A stretch of DNA of 9,821 bases from DASRSS01 sp035656335 (GTDB taxonomy: Bacteria > Actinomycetota > Actinomycetes > Mycobacteriales > Jatrophihabitantaceae). The notes beneath the pieces are model-generated. The model saw nothing but the letters and a program-made list of their open reading frames with translations, was not told where the DNA came from and did no database searches. The position numbers and the translations under genes are program-made. The stretch lies in NCBI GenBank assembly GCA_035656335.1, contig DASRSS010000332.1, forward strand, positions 1 to 9,821, given 5' to 3'. Shown here piece after piece: positions 1 to 6,419 of this stretch. The number at the start of each line of letters is the position of its first letter. The first letter of the stretch is position 1.

Positions 1-225
1 GCCGCGGCGCGGCGGCGGCTGGTCAGCGTCTGGGTGCTGCTCGAATCGGTCGCGCCCGAGTTCGCCCCGTGGGCAACGCTGTTCGCGGCCGGCGCCGCGA
101 CCCGCGCGGCCGTCGAAGCCGGTGCCGTCGGCGTGGTGAGCACCAGGACCGCCGACGACCAGCTCCGCGCGGCCGACGACTTCCTGCGCCTCGTCGCGGC
201 GGACGCCGGCCTGCTCGCCGCCTGA
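1..225 (+). CDS. SAV_6107-like HEPN-domain protein, C-terminal part only
   Basis: The reading frame is open from base 1 and ends in TGA at 223-225, leaving 74 residues of a protein whose start lies outside the window. The visible part has a Trp-containing segment (SVWVLLESVAPEFAPWA), an alanine-rich helix, and an ending with A-D-D-Q-L-R-A-A-D-D-F-L. This matches my memory of the C-terminus of the actinobacterial SAV_6107 family, small all-helical proteins assigned to the HEPN superfamily. Their function is not known to me. HEPN proteins are often RNases or nucleotide-binding partners, but the usual R-x4-6-H motif is not visible in this fragment, so no activity can be claimed. The methyltransferase gene starts 12 bases downstream on the same strand, suggesting cotranscription. 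The family assignment rests on recalled pattern similarity, not an alignment. Confidence 0.7.
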   Translation, partial: AAARRRLVSVWVLLESVAPEFAPWATLFAAGAATRAAVEAGAVGVVSTRTADDQLRAADDFLRLVAADAGLLAA

Positions 226-237
226 TCCGGACGGGCC

Positions 238-996
238 ATGTCATCCAGCGCGACTACTGTGCTCCGTGTGCAGTCGCAGACGCGTCGTGAACCGACCGGT
301 CGCCAGGCGCTGATCTGGCAGCTGCTGGCCGGCCCGCTCGACGCGTCCGGCCGGAGTGCCCCGGCGCAGGTGCTCGACTGCGGCGGCGGCAGCGGCACGT
401 TCGCGGTGCCGATCGCGCAGACCGGCGCCGCGGTCACCGTCGTGGACATCAGCATCGACGCGCTCGCGACGCTGCGCAGACGTGCCGAGGACGCCGGCGT
501 GGGCGAGCTGGTCAACGCGGTCCAGGGCGACGTCGAGGCGCTCTCGGACTCGATCGGCGCGGCCACGTTCGACCTCGTGCTCGCGCACGGGATCCTCGGC
601 GCGGTCGACGACGTCCCCGCCGTGCTCGCGGCGATCGCGGGTCGCGTCCGGCCCGGAGGCCAGCTCAGCGTGCTGGTCGATAACCCGGTCGCCGGCGTGC
701 TGGCGCGCGCGATGGCCGGCGACCTCGACGCGGCGCTGCAGGAGCTGCGCGCGCTCACCGCCGGTGCCGGGCCGCTCGGTCCGGACGCGGTGCGCGCACT
801 GTGCGCCGAACAGGGCCTGCTGGTCGAGGCCGAGCACGGCATCGGCGTGTTCGGAGACCTGGTGCCCGGGCGCGCGCTGGACGCCCCCGGCGCGCGCGAG
901 GCCCTGGACCAGCTCGAGAGTGCCGGCGCCGGGCACGCGCCGTTCCGCGACATCGCCGCGCGCGTGCACCTGCTGGCCCGCCGTCCCGCGGGCTAG
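238..996 (+). CDS. Class I SAM-dependent methyltransferase, CmoM/SmtA-like
   Basis: A 252-residue soluble protein with a Rossmann-type methyltransferase fold. Motif I is VLDCGGGSG at residues 45-53. The acidic residue likely to bind the SAM ribose is D70 (VVDIS). D98 lies in QGDVEAL, motif IV-like FDLVLAHGIL is at about 111-120, and VRPGG is at 137-141. The GGGSG loop, the AMAGDLDAAL segment, the later GVFGDL, and the ending with a Leu-Glu pair then ARVHLLARRP together resemble E. coli CmoM (SmtA), which methylates the carboxymethoxy group of a tRNA wobble uridine. That pathway is not expected in actinobacteria, so the substrate is unknown. The ATG start lies 12 bases after the previous gene with only a weak ribosome binding site (GGACGGG); in-frame GTGs slightly downstream are possible. 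dinB follows after 6 bases. The fold is secure and the CmoM relationship is moderately so. Confidence 0.88.
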   Translation: MSSSATTVLRVQSQTRREPTGRQALIWQLLAGPLDASGRSAPAQVLDCGGGSGTFAVPIAQTGAAVTVVDISIDALATLRRRAEDAGVGELVNAVQGDVEALSDSIGAATFDLVLAHGILGAVDDVPAVLAAIAGRVRPGGQLSVLVDNPVAGVLARAMAGDLDAALQELRALTAGAGPLGPDAVRALCAEQGLLVEAEHGIGVFGDLVPGRALDAPGAREALDQLESAGAGHAPFRDIAARVHLLARRPAG

Positions 997-1002
997 GTCA
1001 CC

Positions 1003-2256
1003 GTGGGACGCAGTGCGGACGTGCCCCGCGGCGCCGCCGAACTGGGCGGGGACGACAGCGGGTGCCCGATCCTGCACGTGGACATGGACGCGTTCTTCGC
1101 CAGCGTCGAGATCAAGCGCCGCCCCGAACTGGAGCACCGCCCGGTGGTGGTCGGCGGCGGCACCCGCGGCGTCGTCGCCGCCGCCTCCTACGCCGCCCGC
1201 CGCTACGGCGTGCGCAGCGCGATGCCGATGACGCAGGCGCTGCGCCTGTGCCCCCAATTGGTCGTGCTGCCACCGGACCGCGCGGCCTACAGCGCGGCGT
1301 CCGCGGCGGTGATGGACATCCTGCGCTCGATCACGCCGCTGGTCGAACAGCTCTCCGTCGACGAGGCGTTCCTGGACGTCCGCGGCGCGGTGCGGCTGCT
1401 CGGTCCGCCGGCCGTGATCGCCGCGACGATCCGTTCGCGGATCAAGGCGGAGACCGGGCTGACCTGCTCGGTCGGTGTGGCACGGAACAAGTTCGTCGCG
1501 AAGCTCGCCTCGGCGCACTGCAAGCCGGACGGTCTACTCGTCGTTCCCGCCGACCGCACCCTCGAATTCCTGCACCCGCTGCCGGTCACCGTGCTGTGGG
1601 GTGTCGGGGCGCGGACGGCCGAGCCGCTGCACCGGCTGGGCATCCGCACCGTCGCCGACCTGGCGAACACGCCGCTGGACACGCTGCGGCGCGCGGTCGG
1701 GACGGCTGCCGCCGACCACCTGCACGCGCTCGCCAACGGCCGGGACGACCGCGCCGTCCAGGTCGGCGAGGTCGAGAAGTCGATCAGCGCCGACCACACC
1801 ACCGACACCGACCTCGTCGAGGAGTCGGACGTGCTGCGCGAGCTCTTACGCCTGTCCGACGAGGTGGGGCGGCGGGTACGCGGGCGCGGCTTCGTGGCCC
1901 GGACCGTCGGCATCAAGATCCGCTTCGCCGACTTCAAGACGATCACCCGGGTGCGCACGCTGCCGGGCTGGACGGACTCGTCCGCGACGATCTTCCAGAT
2001 CGCTACCGAGCTGTACCGCGCGCTGGATCTCGACCGGCCCCGGATCCGGCTCGTCGGCGTCAAGTGCGAGAACCTGCGCGAGGCCGACAATGCGCCCGAA
2101 CAGCTCAGCTTCGACGACGTCCAGCCCGTCGCCCGGCCGGCCGACAGCGTGCTCGACGCCGCGCGGGCGCGCTTCGGCTCCGCCGCGCTCGGCTACGCGA
2201 CGCTGCTCGGAACACCGCAGCGGGGAGAACCGGGCGAGGGCGCCCGGCGGCACTGA
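1003..2256 (+). CDS. dinB: DNA polymerase IV (Y-family translesion polymerase)
   Basis: This 417-residue protein is a Y-family polymerase that copies damaged DNA with low fidelity and no proofreading. The palm opens with ILHVDMDAFFASVE, giving metal ligand D27. The second catalytic motif SVDEAFLD supplies D120 and E121. The steric gate that excludes ribonucleotides is aromatic F32, unlike mycobacterial DinB2, where it is leucine. A helix-hairpin-helix segment (WGVGARTAEPLHRLGI) is followed by the little finger, which begins around the SISADHTTDTDL motif. QLSFDD at residues 367-372 resembles a beta-clamp-binding peptide. About 20 residues precede the core, longer than in E. coli. GTG 1003 was chosen because it sits 6 bases after the methyltransferase stop; GTG 1021 is an alternative, and neither has a clear ribosome binding site. 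Residue 282 is encoded by TTA (1846-1848). No full LexA-type box was found nearby. Confidence 0.95.
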   Translation: MGRSADVPRGAAELGGDDSGCPILHVDMDAFFASVEIKRRPELEHRPVVVGGGTRGVVAAASYAARRYGVRSAMPMTQALRLCPQLVVLPPDRAAYSAASAAVMDILRSITPLVEQLSVDEAFLDVRGAVRLLGPPAVIAATIRSRIKAETGLTCSVGVARNKFVAKLASAHCKPDGLLVVPADRTLEFLHPLPVTVLWGVGARTAEPLHRLGIRTVADLANTPLDTLRRAVGTAAADHLHALANGRDDRAVQVGEVEKSISADHTTDTDLVEESDVLRELLRLSDEVGRRVRGRGFVARTVGIKIRFADFKTITRVRTLPGWTDSSATIFQIATELYRALDLDRPRIRLVGVKCENLREADNAPEQLSFDDVQPVARPADSVLDAARARFGSAALGYATLLGTPQRGEPGEGARRH

Positions 2257-2276
2257 CACGCGTCGTGCACAGACCT

Positions 2277-2305
2277 TTGTCGAACGCCTGCCAGGCTCGT
2301 ATATT
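2277..2305 (+). promoter_or_regulatory. Candidate sigma-70-type promoter for the DUF3040 gene
   Basis: TTGTCG (2277-2282) matches the -35 consensus at 4 of 6 positions and TATATT (2300-2305) matches the -10 at 5 of 6, with a 17-base spacer. An AT-rich hexamer this good stands out in such GC-rich DNA. It lies just after the dinB stop and would start transcription near 2312, giving a leader of about 117 bases. A second -10-like hexamer, TAGAAT at 2350-2355, has no convincing -35. Confidence 0.55.
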
Positions 2306-2363
2306 CGAGGTACGGCCAGGCTCACCGTGCGTGGGGTGGTCGGGCGAACTAGAATCGGGATGA

Positions 2364-2405
2364 CGGTGCCGACGGCACCGCCAGACCGTACCGACAGCGA
2401 CGGTC
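2364..2405 (+). promoter_or_regulatory. Two tandem hairpins in the DUF3040 mRNA leader
   Basis: CGGTGCC (2364-2370) pairs perfectly with GGCACCG (2374-2380) across a GAC triloop. GACCGT (2384-2389) pairs perfectly with ACGGTC (2400-2405) across a 10-base loop. The second hairpin ends 8 bases before the ribosome binding site at 2414. The arrangement could affect translation or be an uncharacterised leader RNA. Short perfect stems do arise by chance in GC-rich DNA, and no known riboswitch family is recognised here. Confidence 0.35.
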
Positions 2406-2413
2406 CAGCGACG

Positions 2414-2420
2414 AAGGAGG
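2414..2420 (+). promoter_or_regulatory. Ribosome binding site fixing the DUF3040 GTG start
   Basis: AAGGAGG is a near-perfect Shine-Dalgarno sequence, placed 8 bases before GTG 2429. It favours that GTG over the in-frame ATG at 2360, which lacks such a site and would add 23 residues not expected in the family. Confidence 0.85.
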
Positions 2421-2428
2421 GCCCGAAG

Positions 2429-2830
2429 GTGCCGCTCTCCGACCACGAGCAGAGGTTGCTCGACGAGATCGAGCAGGCGCTCTATGCCGAGGACCCTAAG
2501 TTCGCCTCAGCAGTGCGCTCGGCTGGACGGCGCTCGCGGCTGCGTCGGGCGATCATCCTGTCCACCGTCGGCGTGCTCGCCGGGCTGGGCATGGTCCTCG
2601 TCGGATTGATGAGCAACCTGATCGCGCTCAGCGTCATCGGGTTCGTGCTCGTGGTCGCGTCCTGTGGACTGGTCGTGCGCAGCCTGCGCCCGGCCGGCCG
2701 GACCCCGGTCGCCGAGGACGCCCACACCGGCGGCAACGGCAAGGCGCGTGCCAAGTCGGCGCCGCCGCGCCAGAACGGCCTGCGCAGCCGGATGGAAGAG
2801 CGCCTGCGCCGCCGCTTCGACGAAAGCTGA
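2429..2830 (+). CDS. DUF3040 family two-helix membrane protein
   Basis: A 133-residue protein with the layout of the actinobacterial DUF3040 family (M. tuberculosis Rv2169c type). The N-terminus carries the hallmark PLSDHEQRLLDEIEQALYAE with D-P-K-F-A after it, predicted as an amphipathic cytoplasmic helix. Two hydrophobic segments follow at about 42-61 and 64-83. The last 50 residues are hydrophilic and strongly basic, ending with repeated Arg and an acidic DES. This predicts a hairpin membrane protein with both ends in the cytoplasm. The molecular function is unknown; proximity to the dcw cluster hints at an envelope or division link, but that is inference. The GTG start is set by the strong ribosome binding site and by family agreement. 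It has its own candidate promoter after dinB and converges with the transglutaminase gene, with a hairpin between them. Confidence 0.92.
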   Translation: MPLSDHEQRLLDEIEQALYAEDPKFASAVRSAGRRSRLRRAIILSTVGVLAGLGMVLVGLMSNLIALSVIGFVLVVASCGLVVRSLRPAGRTPVAEDAHTGGNGKARAKSAPPRQNGLRSRMEERLRRRFDES

Positions 2831-2840
2831 TCTGACCTAA

Positions 2841-2870
2841 AGCTGGATCCGCCCGAGAGCGGATCGGGCT
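2841..2870. terminator. Bidirectional intrinsic-type terminator hairpin between convergent genes
   Basis: GATCCGC (2846-2852) pairs perfectly with GCGGATC (2859-2865) around a 6-base loop. AGC (2841-2843) and GCT (2868-2870) can extend the stem past a mismatch and a G-T pair. It lies 10 bases after the DUF3040 stop and touches the stop codon of the converging transglutaminase gene, so it could act on both transcripts. There is no U-tract, which is common for actinobacterial terminators. Confidence 0.6.
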
Positions 2871-5143
2871 CAGCGCCGCCGGATGCGGCGCAACCACCCC
2901 AAAGATGCCGGCCACAGCGCCGCCTGCAGCCGCACCCCGCGGCTGCGTCCCGTGCGCAGCCGACGGATCACGCTCGCCAGCTCGCGGCGCAGGTCCGCGC
3001 GGGTGGACGTCCCGGGCGGGGCGTACCGGTGCTGCTCCACCGCGTGCGCCAGCGTGGTCAGCGATCCGCGCGCGTCGCCGGCGGAATCACCCAGCCAGCG
3101 TGCGACCTGCCGCGGCGTGCGGGTGGGGGACCAGACGTAACCCAGATCCACCGCGGTGTCCGACAGCTCCGCCCACAGCGCGTCCGGATCCCCGCTGTGC
3201 CCGGCGCGCAACCGCCGGCGGCGGCGCCGGGTGCGCACGAACCAGGGCGTGAGCAGCACCAGGACGATCGCCAGCAGGACCAGCACCGGCACCAGCCAGC
3301 CCGGCACGGACTGCGCCCCGGCCGCCGCGTGCGCGGCATGACCGGACCTGTTCGACGGGCCGCTCGACGGACGCACCGGGTGCGACGGGTGCGGCTGCGC
3401 GGACTGCGCCCCGGAACCGGAGAGCTTGCCGCCGACGCTGTGCGGCGCCCACGCGAGCGTGGCCGTGCTGGCGCCTGGCGCGCCCGTCTGCGGAGTCGGG
3501 TCGAACGGAACCCAACCCACGCCGCTGAAGTACGCCTCCACCCAGGCGTGCGCGTCGTTCGTCGTCACCGTGAACGTGCCGAGCGCGCTCGTCACGCCGT
3601 GCGTGTAGCCGAGCACGACGCGCGCGGGAACGTTTGCCAGCCGCAGCATGACCGCCATGGCCGCCGCGTACTGCTGGCAGAAGCCGCTCTTGTTGGTCAG
3701 GAAGTCGACCAGGTCGCTGCCCGAATCGCCCTGCGTCGTCGACAGGCTGTACTGGAATCCGTTCGCCGGGTCGACGAAGTAGTCGCTGATCGCACGCGCC
3801 CGCTGGTACGGACCCTCGGTCGGCTTGGTGAGCCGGTCGACCAGCCGGCGTACCTGCGCCGGGATGCGCGGCAGCGTCAGCCACTTCGCCATCGTCGGGT
3901 CCTGGCTGTTCTCCGGCGCGGCGCGCAGGTCGGCCAGCGTGGGCTCCGGCTGGCTCACCGTCTCGGAGTACGTCTCGCCGGAATTCACCCGCGCGCCGAC
4001 GACGAGCTGGTCCTGCGGCGACCACTGCGCGTTGTTCAGTCCGGAGATCGCGTTCGGCACCGCGAAGATCGCGGGATTGCCGGACATCCCGAGCACGGTC
4101 ATCTGCGCGGTGAACGTCTGATCGGCGGACGCGCCGAACGGCGGGTCGTTCGCCAGGCCCCCGATGCCGGCCGGCTCCGTCGTGCCGTTGCCCGCTCCCG
4201 CGCGCCAGCCGCTGTTGGTGAACACCGGAAGCACGTTCACCCGCAGGTAGAACGGACTCGTGTCGTTCGCCTGACCGGTGATCTTCACCTTCACCAGGTC
4301 CATCGGGGTGGTGCGGGTCAGCTGGCCCTTCAGCGACGCGAACGGGCTGATGCTGCCGCCGCCGGACCCGCCGCCGGACGAGGAGTGGCGGTCGAGCAGC
4401 ACCGACACCAGGTTCGTGCCGTTGGTGGGCGTCGCGAACGGCAACAGGACGGCCACGGCGAGCGCGAGGACGGCGATGCGCTGCCCGCCCAGCGCCACCG
4501 CGGGCCGCGCGATCGCCGCGCCGCGGTGGCCCACCCGGTGCCCCCATGACGCGCGGTCCTCACGCGCGTCGATCGCGAGCAGCAGCAGGAACGCCACGGC
4601 CGGCGCGAGGAACAGCATCCAGGAGACCGGCCGGTGCGGGACCGCGCCGGAGACCGTGTAGACGACCAGCAGCGGTACCCCCGCGAGTGCCCCGTGCCGC
4701 CCGACGACCGCGATCAGGTCGACGAGCGCGGCGACCACGCCGAGCAGCGCGCAGATCACCAACCTGATCGCGACGGTCGAATGCACCGGCGCGACCCCGT
4801 GCTGCGTCACGTCGTGCACCTGACCGAGCAGCGTCGACACCCGGTGCCACGTCCGTCCGGTCGGGATGCAGCCGAACCACGCGCCGTCGGACACGTACCG
4901 CGCGGTGAGCCACGGAACCAGCAGCACGATCCCGGGCCAGACGTGCAGCGCGCTCGGCGGACGCCACTGGCGCAGGACCAGCGCGGGCAGCAGGACCACC
5001 AGCATCGACAGCCACACGTCGACCAGCCAGCCGCGGTCGCTCAGCAGCGTGCACAGCGGGACGGCGCCCAGCGCGGACGCGAGCAGGGCGAGCAGGGTGC
5101 GCTGCACACCGCTGGACACGGTCCCGTTCGCAGGCGCGCTCAC
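2870..5143 (-). CDS. Multi-spanning transglutaminase-like protease (TgpA/DUF3488 type)
   Basis: A 757-residue membrane protein. About six or seven hydrophobic helices occupy residues 16-237. An external region follows, with a transglutaminase/cysteine-protease core at about 440-555 holding the complete catalytic triad: C489 (SGFCQQYA), H532 (DAHAWVE) and D548 (FDPTP). A Pro/Ser/His/Ala-rich linker leads to another membrane helix at about 615-637, an Arg-rich stop-transfer segment, and a cytoplasmic tail resembling DUF4129. This is the usual order of TgpA-like proteins; the substrate is not known. The GTG start overlaps the DUF58 stop by four bases (GTGA), implying translational coupling. The frame stays open far upstream, but only across the DUF58 gene. 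It is the last gene of the moxR operon and ends at the hairpin shared with the DUF3040 gene. Confidence 0.93.
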   Translation of the reverse strand: MSAPANGTVSSGVQRTLLALLASALGAVPLCTLLSDRGWLVDVWLSMLVVLLPALVLRQWRPPSALHVWPGIVLLVPWLTARYVSDGAWFGCIPTGRTWHRVSTLLGQVHDVTQHGVAPVHSTVAIRLVICALLGVVAALVDLIAVVGRHGALAGVPLLVVYTVSGAVPHRPVSWMLFLAPAVAFLLLLAIDAREDRASWGHRVGHRGAAIARPAVALGGQRIAVLALAVAVLLPFATPTNGTNLVSVLLDRHSSSGGGSGGGSISPFASLKGQLTRTTPMDLVKVKITGQANDTSPFYLRVNVLPVFTNSGWRAGAGNGTTEPAGIGGLANDPPFGASADQTFTAQMTVLGMSGNPAIFAVPNAISGLNNAQWSPQDQLVVGARVNSGETYSETVSQPEPTLADLRAAPENSQDPTMAKWLTLPRIPAQVRRLVDRLTKPTEGPYQRARAISDYFVDPANGFQYSLSTTQGDSGSDLVDFLTNKSGFCQQYAAAMAVMLRLANVPARVVLGYTHGVTSALGTFTVTTNDAHAWVEAYFSGVGWVPFDPTPQTGAPGASTATLAWAPHSVGGKLSGSGAQSAQPHPSHPVRPSSGPSNRSGHAAHAAAGAQSVPGWLVPVLVLLAIVLVLLTPWFVRTRRRRRRLRAGHSGDPDALWAELSDTAVDLGYVWSPTRTPRQVARWLGDSAGDARGSLTTLAHAVEQHRYAPPGTSTRADLRRELASVIRRLRTGRSRGVRLQAALWPASLGWLRRIRRR

Positions 5144-6417
5144 GCCGGCGCCGCCGCGAGCGTGTCCCGCCAGGCCTCCGCGATGCCGGTGCCGTGCCGC
5201 ACTATGCGGACGCGCCAGCCCGCCGCGCGCAGCACCCGCGCCGCGTTGTGACAACTGCTGTCCGGCCCGCTCGCCGGGTTCCCCGCCCACGTGCCGGTGT
5301 CGAGCAGCAACGCCACCGCGGGCGTCACCGAACCGCGCGGGTGGCACTCGGCGAGCACCTGCAGGCTGATCGGGTCGACGTCGCCCAGCACCGCGATCAA
5401 CGCGCTCTCCCGCGCAGTGCTCGCCAGCACGGCACGGGCCGGCGCGAGGCTGGCGTTGCGCGAGCCGTGCACGCCGGCGAGGTGCTCGACGAACGCCAGC
5501 GTGCTGTGCGAGGCGAGCGGACGGACCGCGTCCACGTCGCTGATCAACTCCACCGCGCGCCCCGCCGCGAGCAGGTGCGAGCCGATGCTGGCCGCTGCGC
5601 TGATCGCCCACTCCAGGCTGCTGCGGTCGCGCTCGTCGCGGTCAGGCGCGCCGTCGGACGCCAGCCGGCTCACGTGCGCGCTCTCGCGCAGGTCCAGCAC
5701 CACGGTCGCCCGGCCCTGCCACGGGCGTTCCTCCTGGCGCACCATCAGCGCGCCCATCCGCGCCGTCGACCGCCAGTGGATCTTGCGCAGCGGATCGCCG
5801 GTCCGGTACTCGCGGGTGGACGCGTCGTCCGCACCGTGCGTACCGATCGAGTGGCTGCCGGCGTTGTCACCCAGGTCGTGCGCCAGCGGCGGTGACAGCG
5901 CGGGCAGCACGTCCACGACCGGGCGGACGACGAAGTCGGTGGTCGCGGTGAAGCCGCGGCGCAGGTCGATCAGGTGGAACGGGTCGGTCAGGCGCACCTG
6001 CAACGGACCGGTCCGGTACCGCCCTCGCGACAGGTTGTTCAGCCGGTAGGTGACGGTGCGCGACTCGCGGCTGGCCAGGCTGTCCAGCACGAACCGCGCC
6101 TTGCCCGGCAACGACGACGGCAGCTGGTCCTCGAGCATCAGCGCGCCGCTGCCGAGCCGCGACCGGTTGGTGATCGTCAGGTGCACGAGCACGTCGTCGC
6201 CGGAGCTGGCGTGCTCGGGTTCGACCCGTCTGCGGTTGGCGATCAGCACCCGCGAGCGGTGCACCACCACCGCGGACAGCAGCGGGACGGCGAGCGCGAG
6301 CACACCGGCGCGGGTCAGGTCCACCTGCCCGAGCAGCACACCGCACAGCAGCGCGGTCGCGCCGGCCGCGAGCAGGCAGGTCGCCCGGGTGGTGAAGCCG
6401 AACTCCGAACCGGCCAC
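5140..6417 (-). CDS. DUF58 domain protein, MoxR partner
   Basis: A 425-residue protein with two hydrophobic segments near the N-terminus (about 14-28 and 34-48). A beta-rich region follows with N-R-S-R-L, L-M-L-E-D and R-G-R-Y-R-T-G-P features. The DUF58 signature is R202-E203-Y204-x2-GD-x2-R-x2-HW215 followed by RSTARMGALMVR. The C-terminal half resembles a von Willebrand factor A fold (VVLDLRES), but the full metal-binding DxSxS motif is not evident. DUF58 proteins are encoded next to MoxR ATPases and are thought to be their partners or substrates; no enzymatic activity is established. GTG 6417 was chosen because it begins two bases after the moxR stop and yields the expected short N-terminus. 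No ribosome binding site is visible, so coupling to moxR is likely. The start could be a few codons off. Confidence 0.92.
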   Translation of the reverse strand: MAGSEFGFTTRATCLLAAGATALLCGVLLGQVDLTRAGVLALAVPLLSAVVVHRSRVLIANRRRVEPEHASSGDDVLVHLTITNRSRLGSGALMLEDQLPSSLPGKARFVLDSLASRESRTVTYRLNNLSRGRYRTGPLQVRLTDPFHLIDLRRGFTATTDFVVRPVVDVLPALSPPLAHDLGDNAGSHSIGTHGADDASTREYRTGDPLRKIHWRSTARMGALMVRQEERPWQGRATVVLDLRESAHVSRLASDGAPDRDERDRSSLEWAISAAASIGSHLLAAGRAVELISDVDAVRPLASHSTLAFVEHLAGVHGSRNASLAPARAVLASTARESALIAVLGDVDPISLQVLAECHPRGSVTPAVALLLDTGTWAGNPASGPDSSCHNAARVLRAAGWRVRIVRHGTGIAEAWRDTLAAAPA

Positions 6418-6419
6418 GG

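Noticed and set aside
2277..2310. Possible LexA or PafBC-type damage box after dinB, since TCGAAC and TTGTCG occur there.
   Set aside because: Only a half LexA site is present, and the distance from TTGTCG to the -10 does not fit the PafBC motif as I remember it. It also lies downstream of dinB.
801..2363. Long 520-codon open frame on the + strand over the methyltransferase and dinB.
   Set aside because: Its translation is Arg/Gly/Ala-rich without family motifs, and it overlaps clear methyltransferase and polymerase motifs in other frames. Long spurious frames are expected in GC-rich DNA.
3029..4549. 506-codon + strand open frame opposite the transglutaminase gene.
   Set aside because: Its low-complexity Arg-rich translation lies antisense to the gene that carries the complete catalytic triad.
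5144..5611. N-terminal extension of the transglutaminase by about 156 codons.
   Set aside because: It overlaps the C-terminal part of the DUF58 gene, and its translation looks like out-of-frame sequence. GTG 5143 with a GTGA overlap is the natural start.
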